NCBI GenBank assembly: GCA_018806985.1
Contig: JADANN010000108.1
Span: 806,001 to 870,000, forward strand
Reading direction: 5' to 3'
Length of the DNA stretch: 64,000 nucleotides
DNA from: Angiostrongylus vasorum
Lineage: Eukaryota; Nematoda; Chromadorea; Rhabditida; Metastrongylidae
The notes beneath the pieces were generated by a model. It searched no databases and was not told the origin of the DNA. It saw only the letters and a list, made by a program, of their open reading frames with translations. The position numbers and the translations under genes are program-made. Positions 1 to 12,269 of this stretch are shown piece after piece. Position 1 is the stretch's first letter. Every line of letters starts with the position of its first letter.

Positions 1-1420
1 CAACCGCCACTCGCACTCGATATTCTATGTAATAACATTGACTTCGTTCAAGAACAGTTCATGGATGTTTTCCAATACAAGCATCCTTGTAGCAGAACAC
101 TTCAGATTGTTGGCTTCGTGGATTATAGCCACAATCGGCCTCGTGATCCATCGAATCGTTTCGTCTTGTGGTGGTTGGCCAAAGTTTGTGGCCGAATGTC
201 ACAGTTGGTATCTTGCCGACATCAAAAGCGGTTTCTACTTATCTCCTAAGTCGATGTGCGTCGATTTTTCTTCACGCGCACTTTTTTTTCTAATTGCTTT
301 CTCGTCGATCAAGCAAGCTAATGATTCAGAACTTCCTGGCCGTTGACAAAGTCGCCTTCATTGTTCAACACTTAGTACGTAACGCTAGGTTCCACAGCGA
401 AAACCCCACTGTTATTATTATTGTTAAGTTTAAATTATCATTAAGTTGAATACTTATTGATTATTGTTAAACTATTGAAAATCCCACTGTCTGTTAAAGT
501 GTTCTAAAATTCGGACAGGTATTTGGATTTTTATTGTTTATGAGCGCCCTTTATCATTTTATAATGACGATTACTAAGGGATGAGCTGAAACAGGGTAAT
601 ACGTAAGACTTAAATGCAATTTCACACTGCTGACAGTAGAGGTAACTAAGGCAAATGATGGACGATGGCTATAAAAAAGCGTTATAATAATCTGCAAGAC
701 GGATAATATAGCGCAATGGAAGGACTGTAAAGCACGTTCATTTGGGAATTGTTTGATAGTCAGCATGGTGTAACTGTTAACCGAACTGTGCTACATTCTT
801 TCACGAAGAGCTGCTAACCCACTCAGAGTTTCATGTTGTACCATATTTTCTCGTCATCTTAGTAATTCTTTATTGCGCTAACGTGTTTTCATCAAATTCC
901 ATTCGACTCGATTCTGCCATGAAAGCTTTAGCTGTGTCTGCAGACGCTAAAATAACGATGAGGGTGGCGTCAAAATGTCAAGCACAACAAAAAATTTTTC
1001 GGACTTCGTTTAACCCTGTGAATAAACCGTGATGGTTCAAGTTATCCCCTCTAAACGGGCAGTAGCTTGTCGTTCCCTCGTGTTTTGTGGGTGCTCCTGC
1101 CTGTGGAACTGTTATTTACAGATAGGATTTTTGCGGAATATAAACTGCGGTTTTCACTCTCTGAATGGGATTTCGCAAGACAAGAAGAAATTCCATATTA
1201 ACATTTAAAAGCTCAATGAAGAGGAAAACTGCGCCATGGGCAAAGCCTGCACAGTACTTGTGATAAGACCGTTTCACTCTTGAAGTATAAAAACGATGGG
1301 GCTTATCAATAACAGCGATAGTGAAGAAGTGCGCAGACACGTACCTGCTCAACGATTCATCGTTGCCAACATCAAGCTTCCGTTAGACAGAGCATAGTGC
1401 GCAAGTTTGCCATGTCTCTT
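1..1420. other. No gene recognised
   Basis: I see no convincing coding or RNA gene here. Open frames are short, lack family motifs and lie in AT-rich sequence with small ATT-rich runs near 410-440. Confidence 0.5.
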
Positions 1421-1423
1421 TAG

Positions 1424-1577
1424 TTATTGTGTTTCTTCGCCAGTGACAGCAGCCGCAAAATTCGTGGAGGTCAGCCTTGACAATCCTTTGGCGATTTCAA
1501 CGAGCTGCGACGCCATTTGAGAGATCATCTGAGTGCGGAAATTGAGGGAACAGTCGGCTTTTTGCCAGTGTGCTGTC
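1424..1577 (-). CDS. Candidate terminal coding exon, unknown protein
   Basis: Read on the minus strand, a TTCTAG acceptor at about 1578 is followed by 50 open codons ending in TAA at 1424-1426. The predicted tail contains MISQMASQLVEIAKGLSRL and ends EETQ, with the alternating hydrophobic pattern of a coding helix. A second possible acceptor (CACTCAG) lies directly before the internal ATG at 1528. I do not recognise the family and find no partner exon upstream with certainty. It could be the last exon of a host gene or a fragment of a decayed element; the support is codon-like composition and plausible splice sites only. Confidence 0.3.
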
Positions 1578-1579
1578 CT

Positions 1580-2400
1580 AGAACACCTGCATTCTGTCGG
1601 CTACCACACAGTGATAGTCTGATGGGATCCATAGCAGTCGAATAAAGTTACACGGCTGTCTACTCGTTAATCGCAGATGACGACAGAAGCATTTCTTAAC
1701 GATCTAGCGATACAGGACGAAATCCATGTGCCATGTCCCACCAACATGAGTTTCATTTTCCTGGTTATACTGCAGAATACAGTATCGTGTCTGAACGTCT
1801 ACAATGTTATTTAGTGTTGGTGGTACTAGTGAGACGACGTTTATTTGCTGAAGACGATGGTCGGGATGCTGAAGCCTTGAAGAAAACGAGTAGAAAACTC
1901 AGATTCCACTGATGGGCGCTGTGACAGAGAAGCAGCTGAAATGAATTTGAACTAATCTTCTCTCCGAAAATGTTAGATTGCAGTTGGCTCCCACAGTTGT
2001 TGAGTAACTGACAACCACTAACTAAGTGATGTCCTGACATTTTGCTCATATCCAAGGGACTGTTCTGATGTCCTTCTTCCAGATTCCAATCTCTCGCTGC
2101 TGCACACTATTCCTTAGCTTCGACTGTCTCCATTTGAAATTAGAACAGTCTGTAGACTGAAAAGCCGCTGCAGTTCTGGAGGAAAAAGCTCTAGGGTTGT
2201 CTAGATGGTGAATGAAGTGACTATATTTTTTTTTACATAGCAGTACTTTCCAAAAGGTCCTAAAGAATCCATAACGTGAAATTTATGATGCCTTGCGACT
2301 TCATTTATTAAATTATGCTGGATAAATTTATTTATATGATCTTATAAACTAGTCTTCTTTAGCTGATGCGAGGTTGGTATAGGTATTCGTATAGAAAGTC
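1580..2400. other. No gene recognised
   Basis: Unique-looking sequence without recognisable coding or repeat structure. The minus frame at 1807-2055 is open but has no family signature. Confidence 0.4.
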
Positions 2401-2424
2401 GGTCTTTTGAGTTATGCTGGACAA

Positions 2425-2572
2425 CCCACACGCGCATACACATATGGTCACACCGGCGCACATACGTATACACACAGATATACACAAATCCACACGTGCT
2501 CATACACACATCCACTCAAATACACACATACATACACATACACAAACACAAATACCACTCCACATACATACT
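2425..2572. repeat. CA-rich imperfect microsatellite
   Basis: Imperfect CACA/CATACA repeat of about 150 bp. It creates spurious His/Thr-rich open frames on the + strand that should not be taken as genes. Confidence 0.9.
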
Positions 2573-2894
2573 CATGGCGAAAACTGTTCTAGCGAGCACC
2601 GATCATCTTTTTTGCCGATGGTAAACATCCATCACAAATCGTCTGTTAAGTGAAGTGTGTCGGTGATCATCGACGAGCTTTGAAATGCAACGGCTTCTGT
2701 CAAACACAATTTTATTAATCAATACAGGAAGTTGGAATACACCCATTGTAATTTTTTAAATTACGTCGAAGTTAAAGTAATGTCGATGTTAAGATATTGT
2801 TGCGCTCTGTGTTAGCTAGTAATATCTAGGGTACATTGCCACTTTCCACCAAGAAAAGCTGAAGATCATTTTGGATGGTAGCAATAGATCTGTT

Positions 2895-3110
2895 CTGTGT
2901 AAAAGGCATCGTCGAGTGGGACTCTTTATTCGAGCGTTGTTTCCACTGCACCTGATTCGACTCAATGAGGCAACGTACACCCACATCGCAAGGTCGACCA
3001 CCTGCGTACTATCGACTCGGATCGATCCGGCTCTGAAGAATGCGAAGACGTTGGATTGTTAGCGGGATAAATATTTTTTTATACCAGTCTTGTCCAGTTA
3101 TCTAAGAGAA
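2895..3110 (-). mobile_element. Foldback element fragment (family F)
   Basis: Matches, in opposite orientation, the foldback element at 62.75-62.93 kb: it carries the shared blocks around TTATTCGAGCG, CGACTCAATGAGGC and CTATCGACTCGGATCGATC, followed by a decayed CTGAAGA core. Only one arm is present, so this is an old truncated copy. Confidence 0.6.
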
Positions 3111-3339
3111 TACCCGCATTTTTACTACCAAGGTGCATGGATGCTAAAGTGACAGATTTTGCGAAGGCTCTTTCAGCAACGACGTGACTGTTAGAAGTTT
3201 TCTTAACAGCTCATGATCGAAGCGGTTGGAAAAGTAGTAGTTGGCTGTTGAGAGGTTCAATGAGTACGAGTGTCGCGCAATCCATTTCGTTCAAATGTCA
3301 AAGCGGTAGCTGTGCAGCGCGTGATTAGGTGTCGTGGTT

Positions 3340-3650
3340 CAACAGAATTCGCTCATCTATTCCCATCGCTGATGTCCCAGTTGGTGCTGCAACTCGTCAA
3401 TTGCCTAACAGTACTATCTAACTTGGTGATTTGGCCAGAATTCAAAGAGTTGCAGTGCAGCACCTCATATACAAATCATTAGACAGTCACCGTGAACTTC
3501 TCTTGCCACAACGTCCGATATTGGATGGTTTCAGAACTTCATTTTGCTCCAAATACCGCGCTAAGTGTCCTTGGTTTTTCTGTGGAATCCGTTTTTCACC
3601 GCCATCAACGAACGATCAAAAAAGTGGTTTGTTTACCTTCCGATACGCGT
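3340..3650 (+). pseudogene. Coding-like segment with a stop, unassigned
   Basis: A possible acceptor (GATTAG) near 3330 is followed by a frame containing ADVPVGAATRQLPNS, then one TAA, then LGDLARIQRVAVQHLIYKSL continuing open to about 3650. The composition looks protein-like, but the in-frame stop and absence of a known motif leave it as a possible pseudogene or chance frame. No neighbour helps to assign it. Confidence 0.2.
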
Positions 3651-3659
3651 AGAACATAA

Positions 3660-5810
3660 TTCATTTCGGTGGTCTTTTTATGCCTCATTTAGTTCGTAAC
3701 ACCGACTTGACCTAATTCTACTTTTCCATGCTTCCGTTGTTTTACAAATGATGAACGACAGCAGGACGACTAGATTGAGTTCTTCTGCAACTGCTCAAGC
3801 AGCTTTCAGAAAGCGAACTTTGATTACCTCCTTCAGATGGTCATCGTCGCCTGCGGATCCACGTCTATCATCGAGGCTCATATTCCCAGTAAGAAAGTTC
3901 CATCTCAGGGCTGTGTATTCCCAATGGCTTTCTTGACCTTTCTTACGACTCTTTAGCTCTTCTAAATGCTACCAAATTCGAACTTATTACTTAAAGTTGC
4001 TGGTATCACTTCAACTGGCTTAAAACCATTAATAAGTCAGTACTAGCAAGAAATATTGCACAGCAGGCAGTTCAATAACAAAAATAATGCAGAAATGGTA
4101 CCATTGTTAACATAGAAAAACATTCCTTCATAACCTCATTCCACGTAGAAAGATCGTTTTTTAAGGTTATGAATACCTGACCAAATAATAAGTAATAAAT
4201 AATAAATGACAAATAATAGATAATAATAATAAAATAATAATAGCGCTATTATGGACATCATTTTTGGGAAAAATTGTTTGCTTAAGTGCTTGTCGTGCAG
4301 TTGTTTTTCTTGCTCTTATATGCATTGATTTCAAGCTGGTTGAAATGCTCGCTAGGAAAGAACATCATGTCATTTTTCTTTATGTTCATATTCGTTACGG
4401 TAACCCCAAATTTCACACAATTTCACGAAAATACAGTGCGCAGATGGTTCGACGTCTGAGATGTAATGATAACGGAGAAGGACGTGGGTATGGATGGGAC
4501 TTGCAGTTCGACAACTACTAGATGGGAAAACCTTTGACAACCAAACGACTGAAGAAAACGCCCTTTAATAATTCTTCGCACCCAGAGCCTCGGAATTCTG
4601 TGCTATCAGAATAAGTTGACTTGAGCCTAGGCTGCAAAATAATTAGATTCTGATGACTCCTACTTTGACTTCTTATTCTTCTTCTTATTACTATTGCTGC
4701 TATCGTTTTTTATTAATCTCCCTTTACAGTTGTGTTCGATCCGCGTTCAGAATATCAAAGTTATCATTTACTATTACTGTGACTACTTATTCACTGACAA
4801 CAGTGTGGTTTTAATACCGCGCTTGTTTGATCACAACTTTCAGATTAGTGAAGGTTTTGCCATTTGGAACGTAGTTTAGAGTGGCGCGATTGATCTTGAG
4901 AGTGAGAAGTGGATAAAAAAGAAAGAAGATGGCACCTACCGCTGCTCTCGCGACCAATTTAAGCTTAGTTAGATTTCATGACAAGTTAATCAATCACAAT
5001 GTTAGTGGATCAGGCCATGACGTACATTCTTCACAGAGGAATCAATAGCTGCTTAATAGGGAGATGCATGGCATGGTAGATTAGATGAACTGCGTGGTAG
5101 ATAAGTTGACAACACTTAAGCCAAAAAAGGACTTGTATTTTTTACTGAGACGCGTGTGGACTCAGAAAATGAATTCTCTCGTTCTGATTTGTCGCATGAC
5201 TTACCTTCGTGTTTCAGTTCATTTACCTGTGACCATGCACACCAGCGTGTTTTCGTATGTACAGACTGTATGTTGTTTAGAAATCGTCTCGAATGAATAA
5301 TAGTTATGTATACTCCAGATAAAATCGGTAATCTAGCTGTGCATATACCTAACCCAAACGTAAAGGTTCTGCAACCTTCAAGGGGTATTAGTAGCCAAAA
5401 GAAATGAAAAATAAAAACGCAACCTTCCTCTCACTTTAAGGAGTCTACAGTACCTTAGCGATCACCAAGGTGAATCATGAAAGAGTGCTAAAACCTCAAA
5501 GCAATTCTAGGTTATTTCATTCCGAAATGTGATGTACTTAGGACGCATTCACGCGTCCCAGTGACTCTTTAATTGAGGATCTGGAGATGAAATGAAAAGC
5601 CAGAGAGATTAAGTACAGCTTTATCGGGTCGGCAGACAAGATCGTTCTCATTGTAAGAAGAGGTCGGCGACGTTAGAGTACTTATCAACATGAAGTTGGT
5701 TATGAATATCGCTTCATTTCCACAATTAGGGAAACCATTTCCATTGTATAAGAAGCTCATCACCCGGATGTTCATCACAGACGAGTTTAGCGCCATGATT
5801 ACTTACAGTA
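3660..5810. other. Intergenic, AT-rich, nothing identified
   Basis: No gene recognised. An AATAAT-rich low-complexity tract lies at about 4180-4250. Other open frames are short and featureless. Confidence 0.5.
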
Positions 5811-5816
5811 AAATGT

Positions 5817-6013
5817 ACGAAATTCTCTACATTATGAGCCATGGATTGAAATGGAACAAACAGGATAGTGGCTATTAGGGCGTCATGAACGCGACCACAT
5901 ATGGACTCTTGCACTTCTAGAAGCCCTCTTATCACCACTAGAAGCCTTTGCCCAGTGGTTCTCACTGTTCTTGCAATGTTTTTCCATGAAATCGGAAACA
6001 CTGGTTTATTCAT
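5817..6013 (-). CDS. Candidate first exon, unknown protein
   Basis: On the minus strand an ATG at 6013 opens 66 codons that end exactly at a consensus nematode donor (ACT followed by GTAAGT, donor at 5816-5811). The peptide begins MNKPVFPISWKNIARTVR and is moderately hydrophobic later (LIATILFVPF). No family is recognised and no second exon was placed. The good donor next to a real ATG is the only support. Confidence 0.22.
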
Positions 6014-6134
6014 GCAAGATCTTTAAGAAATAGGAGGGAAAGTTATACAATTCAGAAGACGAGCTTCTAGTAGCGCATAAATTAAAATTTACTGAGATCA
6101 TAATCCGGCTTTCTAAACATACCATTATCAGCAG

Positions 6135-6690
6135 CATCGATGATGAACAACCTCATCCAGCACAACTGCTTCAAAAAGGTGCGAAAAAAACTAACAGTTT
6201 GGATACCAGCAAGAACTGCCTATCGCTGGGAATCCTATTTCGTCCACTGTGGCCGAAAGCCCTTAACTTTGGCCATCTTCAATAGGAATAGCAGAATTTT
6301 GAACGGCAGACAGCCATGCGAGCAACCACTGCTGCAAATAAGAACCACCAATGTAGGCATTGCTTACGAAATAACGAAACTTCTTGGAGCATCACGAGGA
6401 TACCGGAGAACGGTTTATATCCACCGCTTTATATATTCTTTATCTTTTATATCAGAGTTTTCGACATAGTTGAGAGAGAAACGGTTACAGAAGTCTTGAG
6501 AGCCAGAGTGTCTCTGCTCAGTACACAAAGATTTCTCCTAAGCTTAACAACAGCAGCGCAACGAGATATTCACTATTTCGCAACAACACCATTATTGGTG
6601 GAGTAGGGAAAAGGATTCTGCAAGGCGACACTATCTCGTCGTAATTATTTACAGCACGATATCAAAGGGAAACATCGAACGAGAGAGAAT
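6135..6690 (+). mobile_element. Decayed RTE-type reverse transcriptase fragment
   Basis: Translated pieces align by eye with the better RTE copy at 20.1-21.8 kb: EITKLLGASRGYRRT resembles TITRLIEVSREYKRT, FDIVERETVTEVL resembles FDSIEIEAVMEAL, and after a frame change GDTIS precedes a lost PKLF block near 6630. Order and spacing match the fingers/palm of an RT domain. Several frameshifts and stops show it is dead and older than the 20 kb copy. Confidence 0.6.
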
Positions 6691-7085
6691 GTGGGTGTCC
6701 ATGTCTCATGGAGGTCGTAGACAGCATGACAGCTAAAGGATTTGAATACACCACGAAAAATGAAGTCTATTCGTTAGAGGCTTTCCATCAGCCAGAAGTC
6801 GGCTAGAAGCTGTTAAACTATAGTTCTTTCGTGAAGCAAACGAAAAGTTTTCTTTGGCAATTTCTGACTCCTCTTTGGATAAAAATCTCGAAAGAATAAA
6901 ATAATCGTAAAATTCCAAATTCGATTATCAGTTCTGCGTTGTAAAATTATAAAGCAGGGCTAAAACGAAGTCAGAGAAAACAAAGCTGCCATTAAAATTT
7001 AAAAGGCGGGAGCAAAAACTATACGTCTGTTCAGTAGCTTTTCATACCTCAATTTTTTGCACTTTGTCTCCCTACGCAATTTCCT
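6690..7085. other. Nothing identified
   Basis: AT-rich spacer between an RTE remnant and a SINE; no gene seen. Confidence 0.5.
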
Positions 7086-7086
7086 A

Positions 7087-7365
7087 GGGTGCGTGTGGCT
7101 CAGTGGTTAGAGGCGTCACTGTGACATACACGTGGAGTCGATCCCCGCACCTATGGCCCACCAAACCTTCCATCCCTCCGAGGTCGGCAAATTGACACCG
7201 GACTTGTCTGGGAGGATAGCAGCACTGGCTCGATACATCGGTAGGCTACCGCAAGTCAGTGTAAAGGCCAGATATGCATTCAATCACCTCCAAACGATGC
7301 TTAATGAAGTCGAATGCATGGTGCATTCTTCAGGGATTGATCAACGCCGAGAGTTTTATTCTTTA
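7087..7365 (+). mobile_element. tRNA-derived SINE, family A
   Basis: Full-length-looking copy. The head holds a pol III A box (TGGCTCAGTGG) and a B-box-like GTCGATCCCC. The body carries the family blocks CCTCCGAGGTCGGCAAATTG and GGCCAGATATGCATTCAATC, and the end is GATCAACGCCGAGAG. The same family recurs about ten times in the window, in both orientations. Confidence 0.85.
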
Positions 7366-7399
7366 TTTATGCAATTTCCTTAATTTCAATCGTTTAATA

Positions 7400-8560
7400 G
7401 TCCATATCATTGCTGAGCAAACACGGGATGTTACTTTACTCTTTATTACGGTAACGCTGACGTTTCGGCAGTATCGCCTTCTTCGGAGCCTGGAAAGGTA
7501 TATTGATACAGAAATTTATAATGCCAAACGCTTCAACAACATAAACAGAAAGATGATCTGAACGGTAATCACATGATCAACAATTTCTTCAAGAACCCAC
7601 TGTTTTTTTACACGCTTTTCAGTGAGGAAGAACTGCTGATCAGAGCCGCATATGGCTGACGACTGCACCACCCCACATCAAAAGTCGATTGTAAGAGGGC
7701 TGGATCACGTGTGGTCTCTGGGCATTCTTCCCTGCTACTCATTCCAGGATTTTTGCCATTTATCCAAAATGCCTCTAAAAAGTTTGCGTGCTGGTGCTTG
7801 GGATCCAGTGCGAGCACAGTAGCTTTTATGTCAAAATCCTTTCCGCTATGCTTTTTCTAGCCTATGCGTCCCTAGTGAGGTACTGTCTCTTGTTTTTCGC
7901 TTGCCGTTTAGATGTTCTTCTATACGCTTACATGATGAATAACACATTTCCCCAATATATTCATCTCTGCAAGTATTCCACTGGATCAGGTATGTCGTGC
8001 TTCAACTCATGTAATCACCGTCCCTGCCATAAGGGCAAATTACGCAGTTCTCTACTTCACATAGACGGTCGTCTAGGCGGTCATAAACTAACTGACAACG
8101 ATAAGTGTTCGGTGGTATTTTAATTAACGCCACCGATTCCTCTAGATCTGCCCTTCTTAAGCATCGCTTTATAGCTACACTTACTTCACCGCTAATAAAG
8201 GACAAGATAGACGAGATTTTGTTACGGCCAAAACCTTCGTTGTCGGGCCTCGATCCTCCTCTAAACTTATCTCCTAGGGTTACTACTTCGCAGCCACTGG
8301 AGATGGCTATTTGCTGAGCCAAGTCGCGCGATTTCTCCCTTAGTTCCCTATTCGTGCACACAGAGTTGGCTGTTCGAACCACGTCTGTCACAACCCTCCC
8401 TTTTTTGTGTGTGAAGGGTGGGAAGAGAGGAATTCAACAAGGATGTTTTTTGTTACCAAGATCTTGGCACCATTTTGTCACGTGACCGCTATCTGATAAG
8501 TGCATTTGAACATTAAAGAATGAAAGCCAGTTTTCCTTGAATCGTTTGTATTTAAATCTT
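7400..8560 (-). mobile_element. Penelope-like element fragment 1 (RT end, GIY-YIG, 3' end)
   Basis: Minus-strand copy of the element better seen at 13.2-15.0 kb. From its 5' side it encodes the RT/linker junction (TKWCQDLGNKKHP, RTANSVCTNRELREKSRDL), the stretch ISSGCEVVTLGDKF, the helix VAIKRCLRRADLEESVA, and the cysteine-containing CVICPYGRDGDYM before the GIY-YIG domain. It ends in the PLE terminal repeat with TCGGCAGTATCGCCTTC at 7464-7480. The palm domain is missing and the frame is broken, so the copy is inactive. Confidence 0.8.
7463..7486 (-). other. Hammerhead-like core motif, PLE 1 terminus
   Basis: In the element's sense strand the order is CCGAAGA (a T-to-C variant of CTGAAGA), A, GGC, six-base loop, GCC, GAAA. 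This is the same layout as at 14,829. The GGC/GCC stem is intact. Confidence 0.4.
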
Positions 8561-8564
8561 TTCC

Positions 8565-8915
8565 AATTATGCTTGAATTTTTTCTATTCGGTGTTATGCA
8601 ATAATTCACATTCTACCAAGTTTCCTTCTCTAGATGGAAGAACTTCTTGGATAGCGTAGCACTCTGTCGTGAGGTTTTTATACTTTTGTGGATATGACTA
8701 AGGCGTCGACATAGCTCCCAGATACTTTGCACCATCCTCTGCCTAGTATCTGACTAGTACATATGTTTGCGTTCACCCGCATCGTGCAGTAGCGGTTTTC
8801 AGCCCAGTATGCCACAATGGTCATGCCAGCAGAACGAAGGAATCTGACGGGAAGGCTTCGGAATTCCTGTACTGACAGTTATTCTATTCGTGGCAACCAG
8901 TATAGGTAGCTCATG
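8565..8915. other. Nothing identified
   Basis: No coding or repeat signature recognised beyond the edge of the PLE fragment. Confidence 0.4.
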
Positions 8916-8917
8916 CT

Positions 8918-9165
8918 GAACCGTTCTCCTCCAATCGACCTATCGACCTGGGAACGCCTTAGCTGGACTATCTCCAAGATTGTGAGCAGTAGAATCAACT
9001 CTACCAGCATTCTGCAACATTCACAAAAAGATGAAATTCTCAAGCAGCAGCCGAAACAAGATGTCAAAGGTTCGAAGACCTTTGTGGACGATAAATGCGA
9101 GGGAAAGCGAATCGAATGCATGAAGTGGTAGAACCCGCACAGGAGATATGATGACGGGTCATGTA
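8918..9165 (+). mobile_element. SINE family B, 5'-truncated
   Basis: Shares with the full copy at 62.4 kb the blocks GGGAACGC, ACCAGCATTCTGCAACAT, AAGCAGCAGCCGAAAC and GCGAATCGAATGCATG. The tRNA-like head is absent or too diverged to see. Confidence 0.65.
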
Positions 9166-9397
9166 AGGAAAATAATGTACGCAAAACTCATAGTTGGTGA
9201 AATAAAGCCATCCAACGCTTCAGTTGCAGAACATGTATGGAGTACAAAAACAGTTAATGTAGACAAGATCAGTAAAGTCTAGAAAATTACTGTTAATATC
9301 ACATTTGCAGACAACACAGTTTAACTTGCATTAATACGGAAGGTTTTTAAGACTGTTTAAAATACTTTCCTTGCCAACAGAACCATCGTCTTATTGA

Positions 9398-9455
9398 CTC
9401 TCTCTCTCTCTCTCTTTCTCTCCCTCTCTCTGTCTCTGTCTCTCTTTCTTTTTCA
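9398..9455 (+). repeat. CT-rich microsatellite
   Basis: (TC)n run with interruptions, about 58 bp. Confidence 0.9.
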
Positions 9456-9734
9456 ACTCGTGCTCTATTCGCTCTCATGGCTAGCCCAACACTTGACCAT
9501 TTTTTCGATCCCACCACTGTATAAAGAAACTAAATGTATTGAATTCTGAAAAATAGGTAGACCTATTTCAGTTGTATTAATTGCTTTGTGCAAATGTTAA
9601 CGAAAATAACACAGCTGTGCTTAAGAGAAGAAACCCCCTAGCTACTATCTGTAATCCTCTGTAACACAAAAAACGAAAATCGAATTACCTTTCTATTACT
9701 ACTGTTGTCGTTACAAGACAATTTTTTTTACATA

Positions 9735-10095
9735 GATTCATCCTTCATGTGCGGGATGTGCTCGCATTCGATTCGTTTCCCTGACACACATCATCCATGA
9801 AGGCCTTCCAACTCTTTGCGTATGACTTGGGCTGTTGATTGAGGATTTCCCTTCCATCGTGAATGTCGTTGAATGCCCGTTGATTCGTTTCTTCCGATAG
9901 TCCTGAGATAGCCGAACTAGAGCGGTCCAATTTGAGCTGTAGAGAATGAGCTTAAATATTCCCAGACAAGTCTGTGCCAATTCGCCGACCCCGGAAAGAT
10001 GAGAAGACTGCTGAGGCCGTAGTGGAGTCAAACTATCACCGTGCTCGTAATAATCAACATCGCTACCATTGTGGTTTCCACCCCTGTAAGACAGT
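9735..10095 (-). mobile_element. SINE family B
   Basis: Near-complete minus-strand copy. Read on minus, the head lies near 10,080-10,040 (CACAATGGTAGCGATG), followed by the family body and the ending ACGAATCGAATGCGAGC near 9755. Open frames on the minus strand here are repeat-derived. Confidence 0.7.
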
Positions 10096-10099
10096 TTAA

Positions 10100-10745
10100 T
10101 AGTGAAAATATTGAAAAAATCACAGTTTAAGAATGAAAATGTTAGAAGTACCACCGCAATGGCCCTTAATTAAAAAAGCAAGACGAAGGCGGAGTACATG
10201 AAACGATTTACTCTTTTGCTCAAAAGGAGTGACGGGATATATAGAGCGTGAAATGATGACGAATGCCACATTAAAAGTAGAAAGAAAATATAGAAGATTT
10301 AGAAGCATTCAAGTAAAACGAGGCACCGAATGGTAGCGGCAACATACACACACTAGAAACAATTTAGCAAACTCCTACTACAGCGATATGCAACGAACAG
10401 TAGACGTACAACATCTAAGGACTAGAACAATAGTAGGAACTAAAACAATAAGAAAGGTAATAAGTGTAACAAAGAAATAACCCTTTTATAGAATTGGGCT
10501 AAGTCGTCAACCACTCAAATTTTTATTCAGCAGTAAGAGTATTGAGATTTGCAGAAAAGCAAAAATCGTACAGACTATGAGGAATAGAAAAACTACATGG
10601 CCTACCATGTGAGACACACGGTGCTGAATTTTCGATTAGCAAGCCATTGTTATTCCACTTGGTATCTTTATGATGAATTATTGGCGAAGAATGGAGTGTA
10701 TAAATGTCGCAGCAATAGAGAAATTGGGAAATGAATCCAACTTTG
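10100..10745. other. Nothing identified
   Basis: AT-rich sequence; no gene or repeat recognised. Confidence 0.4.
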
Positions 10746-10747
10746 TA

Positions 10748-11088
10748 TGAATTTTTATTCACTGCCTATTATTTCTCAATAGCAGAGTATTATGCGAAAT
10801 ATAAGCACAATGATACTGAGATATTTGCAAAACACAGACCCCAGATCAGGTTCGGGTGGGTGCTGTTAGCACCGTTAGGGTAAAAAAAACTGGCTGAGAG
10901 AACGGCAAAGTGAGGGCTCGTTGGTGCAGTGGATAAGTCGTGAGCACCTGGAAATGCTAACCGTGGGTTCGAATCTGGCCTGAGGTCTGGGTTTTGGCGA
11001 TATCTCAGATTAATTGTCGTTCTGAACTCAACTTTAGTATGAGAAAGAGATGTGAAGTGGCGTGAGCAATGCGGCTGCGTGATTGCCA
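10748..11088 (+). mobile_element. SINE family C, both arms partial
   Basis: Starts with one family C arm (ACAATGATACTGAGATATTT) and continues into the inverted partner. The partner holds a clear tRNA-like promoter: A box TGGTGCAGTGG at about 10,924 and B box GGGTTCGAATCTGG at about 10,966. The internal part between the arms is shorter than in the 39.4 kb copy. Confidence 0.65.
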
Positions 11089-11097
11089 ATCATAAAG

Positions 11098-11370
11098 CTC
11101 TAAAGCTCTCGGCGTTGATCAATCCTTGAAGGATGCGCCATGCATTCGACTTCATTAAGTATCGTTGAGGTGATTGAATGCATATCTGGCCTTTACAATG
11201 ACTTGCAGTGGCTCTACCGATGTGTCGAGTCAGGCTGGTGTCCTCCCCAGATAAGCCTGGTACCACTTTGTCGACCCCGGAGGGATGGGAGGCTTGCGGG
11301 CCATGGGCGCGGGGATCGATTTCACGTGTGTGCGCGCAGCGGCGCTCTAACCACTGTGCCACACGCGCCC
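11098..11370 (-). mobile_element. tRNA-derived SINE, family A
   Basis: Minus-strand copy ending at GGGCGCGTGTGGCACAGTGG (head, read on minus at 11,370). It carries the family body and the tail block GATCAACGCCGAGAG. It lies directly after a family C SINE. Confidence 0.85.
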
Positions 11371-11374
11371 TATT

Positions 11375-12265
11375 GACACTCATAACACAAAAATAAAAGC
11401 ATTCACATAGAGCACTTCATTTAAAGAACGTCGCTATGAAGCGTTTGCGATGCAAAACTCTTTCGTAGCTCGTGAAGTGTTTTTCAAGAAAAGAATTATT
11501 GTGAATTTTATAGTCTGGGAACCGCAATGGAAGTGTTTCTGTCTAAATTCATCGGCGGGCTAGAAAATAGGTGTAAAGACCAGCATGAACGATTCAGTAG
11601 GTTTCAAAGCCGACACCATCTTAGAATAGAATGCCGTCCGTCGCATGAATTGTCCTGAACGCTTCTCTATTGCGAAGATCAACAGCGCATTTTTAAAGTC
11701 CAGTTATCATAGTGGAAATTTTCTAAATAAAAAAAGAGGTCGACTTTGTTTTTGGATATATAACTTAAAATATCGTCAACGTTAAAAAAAAAGTTTAAAT
11801 TGTGAAGATATTACCATTGTTTTTCGGTCAGCTTAACGTTGACACTTCTTGGCAAACAACAGAGCAGGATTGGTGGTGCTGTACTTTTAGTGCGAACCGT
11901 TAAAACACTACGCCTCTGTCTCCGTAGGTGGAAAAATCCTAGCTTTCACTATCGTGCCTCATTATTTCAGATAACTTTGATCGCGCAAGTGTCGTTGTAA
12001 AGTTCAATAACCCAACTTCTTTATGCTGTCTTCACATCACTGTAGAAATTTGTTTTTCCTTGTTTCTAATGTCGTCGTGCGAATGGCTTTCATGCAGTTC
12101 CTTCCCAGTGATCTTAATGATGCCACTGGTAAGATTTTTTCCGCTACCTATGAGCCATTATTGCTACTCTCGAAAGATGATTTATGGCTCAAAGACGTTC
12201 ATCAACGGGGCGAAGAACCTCGCCATTCTTCACTTTGCGCTATTATCATCAAAAAAGGAGTAATA
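11375..12265. other. Unassigned sequence, one open frame
   Basis: No known gene. The + frame from 12,023 (ATG) to 12,280 is open with a coding-like stretch (FSATYEPLLLLSKDDLWLKD) but no family match, and its 3' end runs into a SINE arm. Confidence 0.3.
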
Positions 12266-12269
12266 TTCA

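Noticed and set aside
2407..2653. His/Thr-rich open frames
   Set aside because: They are translations of a CA-rich microsatellite.
9738..10154. 138-codon minus frame
   Set aside because: It covers a family B SINE; its end recurs in other copies.
10924..10990. Possible tRNA gene
   Set aside because: Good A and B boxes, but no convincing four-arm fold and the unit is repeated within family C SINEs.
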